13,442 nucleotides of DNA, from positions 1 through 13,442 of the forward strand of contig CAYOFK010000083.1 in NCBI GenBank assembly GCA_964403185.1, read 5' to 3'. A program made the position numbers and the translations under genes. Positions 6,908 to 13,435 of the stretch are shown here, piece by piece. This DNA is from CAYOFK01 sp964403185. Lineage in GTDB: Bacteria > Bacteroidota > Bacteroidia > Bacteroidales > VadinHA17. Positions within the stretch are counted from its first letter, which is position 1. Each line of letters starts with the position of its first letter. A model generated the notes under the pieces. That model had not been told where the DNA came from and searched no databases. It saw nothing but the letters and a program-made list of their open reading frames with translations.

Positions 6908-7348
6908 ATGAAAAGAATTATATACTTATTTATAATATCATCAATTTTTGTGCTGATTCCTCTTGCAAGTCAGGCCCAATGCAAAGGTTTTGCTAAAAAA
7001 GTATGCCGCCTCGAGTTGGTTCCTTATATCCACGATGGAAATTACCATGCTGCAATTCTAACCGAGGGTGAAGAAGCTGAGTTGTACAAAACATTCTATT
7101 CAGGTCAGGATTACAGAATTGCGATTTGTGGCACATCCGATTTGCCTGAAATCGAGTTCAGCATAATGGATGCAAAAAAAACAGTGCTCTATACGAATAA
7201 AAATAACGATTATAGCAGGGTTTGGGATTTTAAACTGGAGTCCAGCCAACAGCTTAAAATTGCAGTTAAGGTCCCTGTGAGGGAGGGAAGTCCTGATGAA
7301 CCAATGAGCGGATGTGTAGCTATAATGTTTGGACTGAAAATAAAATAG
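6908..7348 (+). CDS. Small secreted protein with four cysteines, unknown function
   Basis: The 146-residue protein has a clear Sec signal peptide: MKRIIYLF, a hydrophobic core and a likely cleavage after SQA (residue 23), leaving about 123 mature residues that start QCKGFAKKVC. Cysteines lie at 25, 33, 74 and 136, enough for two disulfides in the periplasm. The body alternates short hydrophobic and polar stretches, as expected of a beta-sandwich, and ends MSGCVAIMFGLKIK, a pattern I associate with uncharacterised Bacteroidota secreted proteins. There is no catalytic motif. It follows the lipoprotein gene by 12 bp and ends just before a strong hairpin, so it is the last gene of that unit. The start ATG 6908 lacks a Shine-Dalgarno, like its neighbours. 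Confidence 0.82.
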   Translation: MKRIIYLFIISSIFVLIPLASQAQCKGFAKKVCRLELVPYIHDGNYHAAILTEGEEAELYKTFYSGQDYRIAICGTSDLPEIEFSIMDAKKTVLYTNKNNDYSRVWDFKLESSQQLKIAVKVPVREGSPDEPMSGCVAIMFGLKIK

Positions 7349-7371
7349 TATTTAGTTGATAGTACATCCTG

Positions 7372-7401
7372 CAAGAGCCGGGCAATTTCGCCCGGCTCTT
7401 G
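7372..7401 (+). terminator. Strong hairpin between convergent transcription units
   Basis: CAAGAGCCGGGC and GCCCGGCTCTTG form a perfect 12-bp stem around a six-base AATTTC loop. On the plus strand it is followed by TTGTTATG, a modest T-rich tail. It lies between the secreted-protein gene (+) and the end of uvrA (-) and probably terminates the former, and perhaps both, although the minus-strand side has no T run. Confidence 0.8.
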
Positions 7402-7443
7402 TTGTTATGCCCTGGTTGCCCCATTGCTAAATAAAATGTAACT

Positions 7444-10242
7444 TTATCTCTGAAGCCTCGACTTCAAGAAGACCCCGGTATAAGAACTCTTAAAAGAAGC
7501 CACCCTTTCCGGCGTTCCTGCAACAACCAGTTTGCCACCCTTTTCACCCCCTTCAGGTCCAAGGTCGATGACCCAGTCAGCCGACTTTATGATCTCAAGA
7601 TTGTGCTCAATGACGATGATGGAATGCCCGCGTTCAATAAGCGCCTGAAGTGCATCCAGAAGTTTCCTGATATCATGAAAATGCAATCCGGTAGTGGGTT
7701 CATCAAAAATAAACAAATGGTGCTTCATGTCACCCTCCCGGGATATGAATGATGCCAGTTTTACACGCTGACTCTCTCCACCACTGAGGGTTGAAGACGA
7801 TTGTCCGAGCTTGATGTATCCCAATCCCACTTCAGAGAGGGGGCGCAGCTTTTTGAGAATCCTGCCTGAGTAAGCGTTCTCATTCCTGTTGAAAAACTCA
7901 ATGGTTTCATCAACAGTTTGCTCAAGGAGGTCGTAAACATTCTTTCCGGCAAAGCTGACTTCCAGTATGTCATCCTTAAATCGCTTCCCTCCGCAGCTTT
8001 CACATACCAGTTCGACATCAGCCATAAATTGCATTTCCACTTTTATCATGCCCTCACCCTGACATTCCTCACATCTTCCGCCATCAATGTTAAAAGAAAA
8101 ATGAGAGGCTTTGTAGTTGTTAAACACGGCCAGAGGCTGCTCAGAATAGAGTTTTCGTATTTCATCCCATGCTTTTAAATAGGTTACCGGATTGGAACGG
8201 CTCGATCTGCCAATGGGATTCTGATTGACATACTCCACCTGGTCAACCATACGGATGTCGCCCCGGAGGGTGTCGTAATCCCCTGTACCGGATCCGTAAC
8301 CATGAATGAGCCTGGTCAAAGCCGGATACAGGAGATCCCCGATAAGAGTGGATTTTCCCGACCCGCTGACCCCGGTTATAACGGTAAGAACATTCAGGGG
8401 AAACTGCACCGTGAGGTTTTTCAGATTGTGTTCCCTGGCCCCGGTCAACTCAAGATAGTTGTTCCACTTTCTCCGGATGCCCGGGATCTCAATAGTTTCT
8501 TTTCCGGTAAGATACCTTGTTGTAAGACTTTTGTTGTCGGCGATCAGTTTCTTGAAGTCTCCCTGAAAAACGATCTCCCCTCCGAGCCTGCCCGCAAAAG
8601 GTCCTATGTCAATGATCTCATCAGCAGATCTGATAATGTCCTCGTCATGTTCCACTACCAAAACTGAGTTGCCCATGCCTTTTAAACCTTGTAAAACATT
8701 CACCAGCCGGAGGGTGTCGCGTGGGTGCAACCCAATGCTGGGCTCATCAAGTATATACAGGGATCCAACCAGACTGCTGCCAAGGGATGTGGCAAGATTT
8801 ATCCGCTGTGATTCACCCCCCGATAAGGTTGATGACAACCGGTTTAGAGTCAGATAACCCAGTCCAACCTGCAACATGTATTCAAGCCGGGATTTTATCT
8901 CGGTGAGGATCCTTTCGGCCACTTCAGACTCGTAATCTGATAATCTCAGTTTTTCAAAGAAATGATGCAAATCCTGAACAGGCATTTCAACCAGGTCGGG
9001 TATTGCTTTTCGTGCAATCTTAACGTAAGAAGCCTCTTTTTTTAACCGTGTTCCTGAACATTCAGGACAGATGGTTTTTCCCCGGTATCTTGACAGCATG
9101 ACCCTGTACTGAATTTTGTATTTTTTTTCTTCCAGGTAGTCAAAAAACCTGTTTAATCCCTTAAAATGACTGTTTCCGGACCAAAGAAGAGCTTTTTGAG
9201 CGCCGGATAGTTCAAAATAAGGTTTGTGTACCGGAAAATTAAATTTCGGAGCGTGAGTGATAAGCCGGTCCTTCCATTTACTCATTTTTTCACCTTTCCA
9301 GCAAACAATGACATCTTCATAAACAGACAGATTCTTGTTGGGAATGACCAGGTCCTCATCAATTCCCATTATTTTTCCATAACCCTCGCATTCAGGACAA
9401 GCTCCCAGTGGATTGTTAAAACTGAAGGTGTGAACAGTGGGTTCTTCAAATACAAGGCCATCTGCTTCAAATTTATTGGAAAAATGCTCCCGCAACGTTT
9501 TCCCGTTGCGAATTACCTCAACAAGGCATGTTCCTTTGCCAATACTGAAAGCCGTCTGGGCCGAATCGGCAATCCTGCTCTCATCATCATTTGTTACAGT
9601 GATGCGGTCCACAACTACATTCAGATTGGGAACAGACTGACGGCTTTCAGTATAATCAGTGATCTTAATGATCTTTCCGGCAGCCTCTATCCGTGTTAAA
9701 CCCTGCCTGAGAAGTATCTCCAGGTAATCCTTCAGCAGGTATCCCTCAGGTATAAGCAGGGGCGACAGCAGCAGTACAGTGACGTCTTTTTGGCAGGAAC
9801 TGATGAAATGAACGATGTCATCCACGGTATGCCGTTTCACTTTTTTGCCGGAAACAGGGGAGTATGTGTTCCCAATACGGGAGAAAAGGAGTTTTATGTA
9901 ATCGTAGATCTCCGTTGTGGTTCCCACAGTTGATCTTGGATTGCGTGTATTCACCCTCTGTTCAATGGCAATGGCCGGTGGAATTCCATGGATGAAATCC
10001 ACATCCGGTTTTTGCATCCTGCCAAGGAATTGACGGGCGTAGGAACTGAGGCTTTCAACATACCTTCTTTGTCCTTCAGCATAAATAGTGTCAAATGCCA
10101 GTGAGGACTTTCCTGATCCGGAAAGTCCGGTGATGACGATCAGCTTGTCCCTGGGGATACGGAGTTCAAAGTTCTTCAGGTTGTGAACGCGGGCTCCCTT
10201 AATGTGTATAAAATCCGATTCCTTAATACGGCTTCCGGGCAT
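7444..10242 (-). CDS. uvrA: Excinuclease ABC subunit A
   Basis: UvrA is the damage-sensing ABC ATPase of nucleotide excision repair; as a dimer it loads UvrB on lesions. The 932 residues contain both ATPase modules: Walker A GLSGSGKSS (39-47) and GVSGSGKST (624-632), signatures LSGGESQR (473-480 and 819-826), and Walker B YILDEPSIGLHP and FIFDEPTTGLHF. The C-terminal zinc module is intact (CEECQG and CESCGG, Cys 724, 727, 747, 750). In the first zinc module only one Cys pair remains (ACPEC, 282/285); the partner pair is replaced by FEADGLVFEEP, and the early CPxCG is YSPVSG. I recall this from other Bacteroidota UvrA proteins. ATG 10242 has no Shine-Dalgarno. The gene is divergent from the sigma factor gene. 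Confidence 0.97.
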   Translation of the reverse strand: MPGSRIKESDFIHIKGARVHNLKNFELRIPRDKLIVITGLSGSGKSSLAFDTIYAEGQRRYVESLSSYARQFLGRMQKPDVDFIHGIPPAIAIEQRVNTRNPRSTVGTTTEIYDYIKLLFSRIGNTYSPVSGKKVKRHTVDDIVHFISSCQKDVTVLLLSPLLIPEGYLLKDYLEILLRQGLTRIEAAGKIIKITDYTESRQSVPNLNVVVDRITVTNDDESRIADSAQTAFSIGKGTCLVEVIRNGKTLREHFSNKFEADGLVFEEPTVHTFSFNNPLGACPECEGYGKIMGIDEDLVIPNKNLSVYEDVIVCWKGEKMSKWKDRLITHAPKFNFPVHKPYFELSGAQKALLWSGNSHFKGLNRFFDYLEEKKYKIQYRVMLSRYRGKTICPECSGTRLKKEASYVKIARKAIPDLVEMPVQDLHHFFEKLRLSDYESEVAERILTEIKSRLEYMLQVGLGYLTLNRLSSTLSGGESQRINLATSLGSSLVGSLYILDEPSIGLHPRDTLRLVNVLQGLKGMGNSVLVVEHDEDIIRSADEIIDIGPFAGRLGGEIVFQGDFKKLIADNKSLTTRYLTGKETIEIPGIRRKWNNYLELTGAREHNLKNLTVQFPLNVLTVITGVSGSGKSTLIGDLLYPALTRLIHGYGSGTGDYDTLRGDIRMVDQVEYVNQNPIGRSSRSNPVTYLKAWDEIRKLYSEQPLAVFNNYKASHFSFNIDGGRCEECQGEGMIKVEMQFMADVELVCESCGGKRFKDDILEVSFAGKNVYDLLEQTVDETIEFFNRNENAYSGRILKKLRPLSEVGLGYIKLGQSSSTLSGGESQRVKLASFISREGDMKHHLFIFDEPTTGLHFHDIRKLLDALQALIERGHSIIVIEHNLEIIKSADWVIDLGPEGGEKGGKLVVAGTPERVASFKSSYTGVFLKSRLQR

Positions 10243-10291
10243 GGTCTTTGCACTGAATATGACAGGATGAAAAACAAAATATAACCGGGTT

Positions 10292-10299
10292 CAAATGTA
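10292..10299 (-). promoter_or_regulatory. Candidate -7 element (TACATTTG) for uvrA
   Basis: On the minus strand TACATTTG matches TAnnTTTG at every fixed position, about 50 bp upstream of the uvrA ATG, giving a leader of about 45 nt. No clear TTG lies at the right distance upstream, so the -33 half is weak. Confidence 0.4.
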
Positions 10300-10418
10300 A
10301 TATATTTTGCTGTAACAGTTTTTTTCCGTTACTTAGTACTGTTAAATCAATCATCCACGATAACTTAAACACAGGAGGAACGCTTCTCGAAACATCTCTA
10401 CCCTTGCATATTCTAAAA

Positions 10419-10431
10419 AAAGGAGGTGATC
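10419..10431 (+). promoter_or_regulatory. Extended perfect Shine-Dalgarno of the sigma factor gene
   Basis: AAAGGAGGTGATC is complementary over all 13 bases to the conserved 16S rRNA 3' tail (GATCACCTCCTTT). Its last base directly abuts GTG 10432, leaving five bases between GGAGG and that GTG. This decides the start: the GTG at 10426 is inside the Shine-Dalgarno, and ATG 10447 is about 20 bases away. No other visible start in this window has a comparable site. Another AGGAGG lies at 10373-10378 with no start codon at the right distance. Confidence 0.85.
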
Positions 10432-11022
10432 GTGGACTTGAAAAAAATGTCCGATCAGGAATTAATTCTTCAATTTCTGAACGGCAATGAAAAAGGGGTA
10501 GAGGAACTCATAAACCGGCACAAAGACAAGGTTTATACCTACATCCTCATCATTATTAAAGATCCGGTTCTGGCCGAAGATATATTTCAGGATACATTTG
10601 TGAAGATTGTGCAGTCTTTGACCAGTGGCCGGTATAAAGATTCAGGTAAATTCGTTTCCTGGGCCATAAGAATAGCCCATAACCTGATCATTGACCACTT
10701 CAGAAGAGAAAAACAATACAGTGAAGTGACCGGCGAGGCCTATGAAGCATTTGTTCTGAACTCGAAAAAACATGCGGTCGGGAATGTGGAAGACAAAATT
10801 ATCCGTGAGCAAATTCTGACTGATGTCAGGGCTCTCATAGATGATCTTCCTGAGGAACAAAAAGAAGTGATCCTTCTCAGGCATTACGGAGGACTGAGCT
10901 TTAAAGATATTGCAGAACAAACCGGTGTGAGTATCAATACGGCGCTGGGCCGGATGCGGTACGCGCTGATAAACTTGCGTAAACTCATTAATGAGAAAAA
11001 ACTCAGCCTCACAATCCGGTAG
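10432..11022 (+). CDS. ECF-type RNA polymerase sigma factor
   Basis: This roughly 196-residue protein is a two-domain sigma-70 family factor. Region 2 includes LINRHKDKVYTYILIIIKDPVLAEDIFQDTFVKI and the DNA-melting/-10 part GKFVSWAIRIAHNLIIDHFRREK. Region 4 includes LPEEQKEVILLRHYGGLSFKDIAEQTGVSINTALGRMRYALINLRKL, with the helix-turn-helix. Region 3 and region 1.1 are absent, as in ECF factors. The sequence closely resembles a sigma factor I remember as widely kept in Bacteroidota. The GTG at 10432 was chosen from the spacing to a 13-base perfect Shine-Dalgarno; TTG 10438 is an alternative. A small acidic protein gene follows 74 bp after the stop. No membrane anti-sigma gene is next to it, so control may lie in translation. 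Confidence 0.93.
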   Translation: MDLKKMSDQELILQFLNGNEKGVEELINRHKDKVYTYILIIIKDPVLAEDIFQDTFVKIVQSLTSGRYKDSGKFVSWAIRIAHNLIIDHFRREKQYSEVTGEAYEAFVLNSKKHAVGNVEDKIIREQILTDVRALIDDLPEEQKEVILLRHYGGLSFKDIAEQTGVSINTALGRMRYALINLRKLINEKKLSLTIR

Positions 11023-11096
11023 TTTTTCTGCCTTCATATACTAAGTTCTGTATTTGACCGTTCTTTAGGTAATTATAAACATTATTTATAGTGCCT

Positions 11097-11303
11097 ATGG
11101 AGAAATTCTCTACCCTCTGTTTTAATGAAAAAATTTCATATCAGGAGATGTCCAGAGCGATGTATATGATTGATAACGAATCATTTGTAATAAACGCTGA
11201 GGTTTTTGAGATGCTCGGAAACCTGGATATTGAGGTTCCTGGTGACGTCCTGGATAAATTGCTTGAAAAGATCACCTGCATCCATCTCCAGAGAATGAAT
11301 TGA
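11097..11303 (+). CDS. Small acidic protein downstream of the sigma factor
   Basis: The 68-residue product is acidic (12 Asp/Glu against 6 Lys/Arg) with no signal peptide or membrane helix. I chose ATG 11097; a GTG at 11091 would add two residues, and neither has a Shine-Dalgarno. The second half, INAEVFEMLGNLDIEVPGDVLDKLLEKI (residues 32-59), looks like two amphipathic helices with a Pro break, loosely recalling short Bacteroidota proteins found next to sigma factor genes. The gene sits 74 bp after the sigma factor stop on the same strand and ends just before a terminator hairpin, so the two are probably one unit. A regulator or binding partner of the sigma factor is possible but unproven; the family is not recognised. 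Confidence 0.65.
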   Translation: MEKFSTLCFNEKISYQEMSRAMYMIDNESFVINAEVFEMLGNLDIEVPGDVLDKLLEKITCIHLQRMN

Positions 11304-11326
11304 AACTTCTGAGTAAACCGCTCCTG

Positions 11327-11358
11327 AGGCCGTCTCAAAAATGATATTGAGGCGGCCT
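11327..11358 (+). terminator. Terminator hairpin after the sigma factor unit
   Basis: AGGCCGTCTCA pairs with TGAGGCGGCCT over 11 bp (one G-U pair) around a ten-base loop, followed by TT. It lies 24 bp after the stop of the small acidic protein. The pattern gaggccgtctcaaaa is a familiar form of terminator in this phylum. Confidence 0.7.
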
Positions 11359-11417
11359 TTCGTGCGTGAAAATCATAAAGTATAGCCCCATAATCATAAC
11401 AATTGGCAAGACCTGCG

Positions 11418-11432
11418 AGGTTTTGAAAACCT
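11418..11432. repeat. Palindrome AGGTTTT-G-AAAACCT, possible relic of an intergenic repeat
   Basis: The core is a perfect seven-base inverted repeat. The left flank CAAGACCTGCG is not mirrored on the right (TTGAG), as if one arm of a longer GACCTGCGAGGTTTT...AAAACCTCGCAGGTC palindrome had decayed. Such palindromes recur in Bacteroidota intergenic regions in my memory. Confidence 0.4.
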
Positions 11433-11617
11433 TTGAGTATTTCATTCCTGACGCAGCAAAGCGAAGATCAGGAATCCAGGATATTTAGCTGATAGTCAAC
11501 CGGATCGTTGCTTGCCGGTCTCCGGCGGCCAAAGCCTCTGGCATACTCATCCTGACTGAGGAACAGTCCCCGGGTGCAACGAGGGAGAGGGCTGTTCTGA
11601 AATTTATCGGAAAAAAA

Positions 11618-11648
11618 TTGTAAATATGAAATTAAAATAGTATCATTG
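11618..11648 (+). promoter_or_regulatory. Candidate promoter for the SPFH gene
   Basis: TTG at 11618-11620 and TATCATTG at 11641-11648 are 20 bp apart, matching TTG/TAnnTTTG with one mismatch. The leader to ATG 11678 would be about 23 nt, A/T-rich and without a Shine-Dalgarno. Confidence 0.4.
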
Positions 11649-11677
11649 TAATATCAAAATAATATAAATATCTAATT

Positions 11678-12532
11678 ATGAAAAACGAAAAAGTATTTAT
11701 TCCTGTATCGGGATATCTGGTAGTCGTCATGGACTTTCTGGTATTGGCTGCGGTGATCTTCAGTATTATGGTAGCGAATCCCTTCCTGATCATTGCATCA
11801 TTGTTATTGTTTATCTTCCTGACCATTGGTTTTACGGTGGTGAATCCAAATGAATCCTGTGTCTGTATATTGTTCGGCGCTTACAGGGGAACCATTAAGC
11901 AAAATGGCTTTTTCTGGGTCAATTCTTTTTTTGTAAGAAAAAAAATATCACTTCGTGCCAGGAACTTTGATAGTGACCCGATTAAGGTGAATGACAAAAT
12001 CGGGAATCCCATAATGATTGGTTTGGTGTTGGTTTGGAAAGTTGATAATACCTTTAAAGCTGCGTTCGAAGTCGATGCGTTTGAACATTTTGTGGTGGTG
12101 CAGAGTGAAGCGGCTTTAAGAAAACTGGCCGGTATATATCCTTATGATAATTTTGAAGATCACGATGCAGTGATGACCCTGCGTTCGGGAGGGGAGGAGG
12201 TGAACCACGAGCTTGAAAAGGAGATCAGGGAGCGGCTTGAGATCGCTGGAATTCACGTTATTGAAGCCCGTATTAATTACATTGCCTATGCTTCTGAAAT
12301 TGCCCAGGCCATGCTGAAGCGGCAACAGGCAGCAGCTATCGTTTCTGCCAGATTTAAAATTGTTGAAGGAGCCGTCAGTATGGTAGAGATGGCCCTGGAG
12401 CAGTTGGCTGATAAAGAAATTATTGATATGGATGATGAGAAAAAAGCCTCGATGGTCAGCAATCTCATGGTAGTACTCTGCAGCGATAAAGATGCGGCGC
12501 CTGTAGTTAATACCGGTACTTTACATCATTAG
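11678..12532 (+). CDS. SPFH/band-7 domain membrane protein
   Basis: The 284-residue protein has two adjacent hydrophobic segments at the N-terminus (about residues 11-32 and 34-54), then an SPFH/band-7 domain starting VVNPNESCVCILFGAYRGTIKQNGFFWVN and continuing through ISLRARNFDSDPIKVNDKIGNPIMIGLVLVWKV. A helical region follows: EEVNHELEKEIRERLEIAGIHVIEARINYIAYASEIAQAMLKRQQAAAIVSAR, with the AQAMLKRQQA pattern typical of flotillin/slipin-like oligomerising proteins. It ends PVVNTGTLHH. Such proteins form rings or microdomain scaffolds in the inner membrane. This subgroup is commonly followed by a small Arc-like protein, as here, where only two bases separate the genes. The exact role is unknown. 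The start ATG 11678 has no Shine-Dalgarno. Confidence 0.93.
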   Translation: MKNEKVFIPVSGYLVVVMDFLVLAAVIFSIMVANPFLIIASLLLFIFLTIGFTVVNPNESCVCILFGAYRGTIKQNGFFWVNSFFVRKKISLRARNFDSDPIKVNDKIGNPIMIGLVLVWKVDNTFKAAFEVDAFEHFVVVQSEAALRKLAGIYPYDNFEDHDAVMTLRSGGEEVNHELEKEIRERLEIAGIHVIEARINYIAYASEIAQAMLKRQQAAAIVSARFKIVEGAVSMVEMALEQLADKEIIDMDDEKKASMVSNLMVVLCSDKDAAPVVNTGTLHH

Positions 12533-12534
12533 AA

Positions 12535-12702
12535 ATGGCAAATAAGAGACCTTTTGTACTGAGACTGGATCCTTCAACTCATGAAGCACTTGAAAAATGG
12601 GCTGCCGATGAATTCAGGAGTCTGAACGGACAGATTGAGTGGATACTGGACCAGGCCTTAAAAAAGGCGGCCAGAAACCCCAGATCAGGGAAGAAGAAAT
12701 AG
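12535..12702 (+). CDS. Arc-like ribbon-helix-helix protein, 55 residues
   Basis: A short reading frame starts two bases after the SPFH stop and encodes 55 residues beginning MANKRPFVLRLDPSTHEALE. RPFVLRLDP forms the beta strand of a ribbon-helix-helix fold, THEALEKWAADEFRS is the first helix and NGQIEWILDQALKKAAR the second, with the turn at SLNGQ. The tail is very basic (NPRSGKKK). This matches the small Arc/MetJ-like proteins that accompany SPFH proteins in many bacteria and are often labelled Arc-family or HicB-like antitoxin; no toxin gene is present here. It probably forms dimers that bind DNA, or an adaptor for the SPFH complex. Translational coupling with the SPFH gene is likely given the 2-base gap and the lack of a Shine-Dalgarno. 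Confidence 0.88.
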   Translation: MANKRPFVLRLDPSTHEALEKWAADEFRSLNGQIEWILDQALKKAARNPRSGKKK

Positions 12703-12733
12703 CATCTCATTATCATGGATAAGCAGAAAGGTT

Positions 12734-13435
12734 TTACAGGTTTTTTAGGCTGAATATCTGGCATACTGTAATGGCTGCCGTTTCAGTGCGAAACCTTGCA
12801 TTTCCGAGGCTCACCTCACGTGCATTATTACTTTTGGCAAGCCCGATCTCCTCTTCCGTAAAGTCACCCTCCGGGCCAATGAGCACCAGGCTGTTCTCAC
12901 CGGGCTGAATGACCTTAAATAAATGCTGTGATTGTCTGGCGCTGCAGTGTGCGATGTACAGATTGCCGTTCTGATGCAATTCAATGAATTCCCTGAATTG
13001 TTGAATCCCGTTCAGTTCCGGAAGGTAAGCCCGGCCCGACTGTTTCATGGCTGTTTCCAGTATCTTTCGCGACCTGTCCATTTTAACTGATTTTCTTTCA
13101 GACCGGGCGCAGAGCAGCGGGGTGATCCGGTCGATACCGATTTCAGTTGCCTTTTCGAGAAACCACTCAAAACGGTCTGCACTTTTTACCGGAGCAATGG
13201 CAATGTGCAATTGGTAGGGCCTCCTGTTGTATTCGAGGCACTCCCGGATGATCCGTACCCTGCATTGCTTTGGGTCGGGTACTGTTATTTCCGCAATGGC
13301 ATGCCTTCCTTTGCCATCTGTCAGTTGGATGGTTTGGCCCACCCCCAACCGAAGCACCCTGATGCAATGATGCGAAGCACCGGGATCCAGAACGGAGGTT
13401 TTGTCAGACAGTCCGGGAATGTAAAAGACCTGCAC
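12734..13435 (-). CDS. rsmE: 16S rRNA (uracil-1498-N3)-methyltransferase
   Basis: RsmE methylates N3 of U1498 in 16S rRNA using S-adenosylmethionine; it is a SPOUT-fold dimer. The 233 residues have the N-terminal PUA-like part with HHCIRVLRL (22-30), a central segment QLHIAIAPVKSADRFEWFLEKATEIGIDRITPL, and the C-terminal knot: LVLIGPEGDFTEEEI (183-197) and VSLGNARFRTETAAI (208-222). Length is typical of the family. The start is taken as GTG at 13435, which places MQVFYIPGL where family members begin M-x-x-FY. The frame stays open for the last seven bases of the window, so a start further upstream cannot be excluded. The gene is convergent with the SPFH/Arc-like unit, with only 31 bp between their ends. 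Confidence 0.95.
   Translation of the reverse strand: MQVFYIPGLSDKTSVLDPGASHHCIRVLRLGVGQTIQLTDGKGRHAIAEITVPDPKQCRVRIIRECLEYNRRPYQLHIAIAPVKSADRFEWFLEKATEIGIDRITPLLCARSERKSVKMDRSRKILETAMKQSGRAYLPELNGIQQFREFIELHQNGNLYIAHCSARQSQHLFKVIQPGENSLVLIGPEGDFTEEEIGLAKSNNAREVSLGNARFRTETAAITVCQIFSLKNL

Larger units (their letters stand above)
11304..11677 (+). other. Structured noncoding gap of about 370 bp
   Basis: After the terminator at 11327-11358 the gap has a run of self-complementary segments: AGGTTTT-G-AAAACCT (11418-11432), ATTCCTGA/TCAGGAAT (11444-11451 with 11468-11475), GCCGG-TCT-CCGGC near 11515-11527, and GAACAG-CCC/GGG-CTGTTC (11561-11570 with 11589-11597). Stop codons interrupt the frames and I see no protein similarity. 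The right end becomes A/T-rich and holds a candidate promoter. It may contain a small RNA, intergenic repeats or both. Confidence 0.4.

Noticed and set aside
7761..9699. Several long open frames on the plus strand across uvrA
   Set aside because: They are antisense shadows of a well-supported gene, with no family resemblance and no leader signals.
10313..10344. TAACAG ... CTGTTA inverted repeat between uvrA and the sigma gene as an operator
   Set aside because: Six-base arms 20 bases apart in A/T-rich DNA are expected by chance; there is no second copy to support it.
10377..10400. GGAAC ... TCTA as an autoregulated ECF promoter
   Set aside because: The spacing is shorter than in known ECF promoters and the -10 part lacks the usual CGTC, so the match is likely chance.
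10426..10431. GTG at 10426 as start of the sigma factor
   Set aside because: It lies inside the GGAGGTG of the Shine-Dalgarno; GTG 10432 has proper spacing.
12535..12702. Toxin-antitoxin pair with the Arc-like protein as antitoxin
   Set aside because: The only adjacent gene is the SPFH scaffold, which has no toxin features, so the label would be misleading.
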